NCBI RefSeq assembly: GCF_938017615.1
Contig: NZ_CALIJA010000099.1
Span: 1 to 7,491, forward strand
Origin: an uncultured Campylobacter sp.
GTDB taxonomy: Bacteria > Campylobacterota > Campylobacteria > Campylobacterales > Campylobacteraceae
Reading direction: 5' to 3'
DNA: 7,491 bases
Each line of letters opens with the position of its first letter. The stretch's first letter is position 1. The notes beneath the pieces are model-generated. The model was not told the origin of the DNA. It did not search any database and was given only the letters and a program-made list of their open reading frames with translations. Positions 6,838 to 7,491 of this stretch are shown here, one piece after another. The position numbers and the translations under genes were made by a program.

Positions 6838-6893
6838 TGGAGCTTTAACTTTTTAAAAATTTAATCAAACGCTCTATGGTAGCGAGAAATTTC

Positions 6894-7319
6894 TTAGTTT
6901 TCATTGATTTTTTGCCTCTCGTAAGGAAAAAATTTTACGAAAATCGCCGCCGCGCCTACGCAAAATAAAATGGCTATGAGCCCGGCGAGGAGCGGCTCGC
7001 CCCATGCCCCATATAATCCGCCTAAAATCAAAAATCCCGCCACCAGTATCACGGCGTCCAAAAGATCGAAGTTCAAAGTATCTACGATCCATAAAAACAT
7101 AATATATGCGCCTATCCCGCTGCCTACGGATGCTAAAAGCCCCATTTTATCGGGGATAAAAGCAAATGCTAGCACAAAAAACACAAGCAGGCAAATGTAG
7201 ACCGCCAGTATAAATTTCTTTTGTTTTTTATACATGCTGCCGCATCTTGGGCATCTTAGAGTTTTCATCGGCTTTTTGGTAAGCTTTTTGCCGCAACCAC
7301 ATTGTATATAGTAGCTCAT
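6894..7319 (-). CDS. Small membrane protein with N-terminal zinc ribbon, function unknown
   Basis: I do not recognise this 141-residue protein as a named family. Residues 1-30 form a short cytoplasmic zinc-ribbon-like module: CGC at 7-9 and CPRC at 23-26 give two cysteine pairs (C7/C9 and C23/C26) separated by basic residues. After the KKQKK stretch (31-35), about four hydrophobic helices follow (roughly 36-55, 59-80, 84-102, 104-129), ending in a short charged tail. The layout suggests a membrane-anchored metal- or nucleic-acid-sensing domain or a small assembly factor, but nothing here proves a role. The ATG at 7319 has a strong AAGGAG 4 nt upstream (7324-7329), so the gene looks genuinely translated. 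It probably heads the operon with the prepilin peptidase 66 bp downstream. In C. jejuni I recall uppS in the corresponding position, so this gene may be lineage-specific here. Confidence 0.8.
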   Translation of the reverse strand: MSYYIQCGCGKKLTKKPMKTLRCPRCGSMYKKQKKFILAVYICLLVFFVLAFAFIPDKMGLLASVGSGIGAYIMFLWIVDTLNFDLLDAVILVAGFLILGGLYGAWGEPLLAGLIAILFCVGAAAIFVKFFPYERQKINEN

Positions 7320-7323
7320 AGCT

Positions 7324-7329
7324 CTCCTT
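7324..7329 (-). promoter_or_regulatory. Strong Shine-Dalgarno of the zinc-ribbon membrane protein gene
   Basis: AAGGAG on the minus strand lies 4 nt before the ATG at 7319. It supports this start and the reality of a gene that has no recognised homologue. Confidence 0.75.
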
Positions 7330-7432
7330 GTCGGTTTTGGCGTGAACGGCGGCGTGATTTTTAAAATTTCTGCCGCATTAAATTTACCGCGCAGCGCAAC
7401 ACGGCTCGCGCTAGAGCTTTAAATTTAAGCGG

Positions 7433-7468
7433 GCGAAATTTTAAAATTCTAAAATTTTTAAATTTCGC
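7433..7468 (-). promoter_or_regulatory. AT-rich palindrome containing a candidate -10 box for the upstream operon
   Basis: GCGAAATTT (7433-7441) is the exact reverse complement of AAATTTCGC (7460-7468), and the AT-rich inner parts are nearly symmetrical. Its centre reads TAGAAT on the minus strand (7451-7446), a good -10 match without a -35 box. If used, the leader would be about 120 nt. A regulator could bind the palindrome over the promoter. Alternatively it may be a terminator hairpin of an upstream gene beyond the right edge, but no good U-tract follows. Both readings are inference. Confidence 0.3.
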
Positions 7469-7491
7469 GGCACCGCGCGCCTACGTAGTTA

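Noticed and set aside
6859..6889. Possible terminator between the zinc-ribbon gene and the prepilin peptidase gene
   Set aside because: CGCT/AGCG gives only a 4-bp stem with a 7-nt loop before a T-rich stretch. That is too weak to call, and the genes are more likely co-transcribed.
1..7491. CRISPR array, insertion sequence, phage genes, tRNA or rRNA
   Set aside because: I found no regularly spaced repeats, no transposase or integrase motifs and no tRNA- or rRNA-like sequence. The confident genes have uniform orientation and ordinary functions.

Overview
The window looks like a chromosomal stretch from a relatively GC-rich Campylobacter (the C. gracilis / C. rectus / C. showae type). I infer this from the very frequent AAATTT words in the gaps, the epsilonproteobacterial flavour of the proteins (for example RTDKGVHA in TruA), and a prepilin peptidase - LptF-like permease - truA order that I recall from C. 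jejuni (Cj0825-Cj0827). The species is a guess. All confident genes lie on the minus strand, so transcription runs from high to low coordinates.

Reading in that direction, 7491-7320 is an AT-rich leader with a candidate -10 box inside a palindrome. It is followed by a small zinc-ribbon membrane protein of unknown function (7319-6894), a prepilin peptidase (6827-6072), an LptF/LptG-family LPS-export permease (6079-5048) and tRNA pseudouridine synthase TruA (5064-3673). The last three genes overlap (8 bp and 17 bp), so they are very probably one translationally coupled operon, with the small gene 66 bp upstream as a likely first member. After a 233-bp gap with its own promoter-like sequence comes a two-gene transporter operon: a TAXI-family TRAP solute-binding protein (3439-2498) and a fused DctQM-type TRAP permease (2489/2492-408). 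It ends at a good hairpin terminator (363-397). The remaining 1-362 holds no convincing gene, only a possible plus-strand gene tail entering from the left edge and a set of nested inverted repeats.

The two operons appear functionally unrelated. The first combines envelope or secretion functions (pseudopilin processing, LPS transport) with tRNA modification. The second is a sodium- or proton-driven, binding-protein-dependent uptake system for an unknown organic anion.

Most of the window is ordinary housekeeping and transport. The clearest anomaly is TruA: about 230 extra N-terminal residues, Ala/Ser-rich and predicted disordered, start from a TTG codon inside lptF, and the usual initiator Met of the enzyme domain is gone. 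Secondary points are the unidentified zinc-ribbon membrane protein, an identical 11-mer (TAAAATTCTAA) found three times only in gaps, and the nested inverted repeats near the left edge. I see no CRISPR array, insertion sequence, phage gene, tRNA or rRNA.
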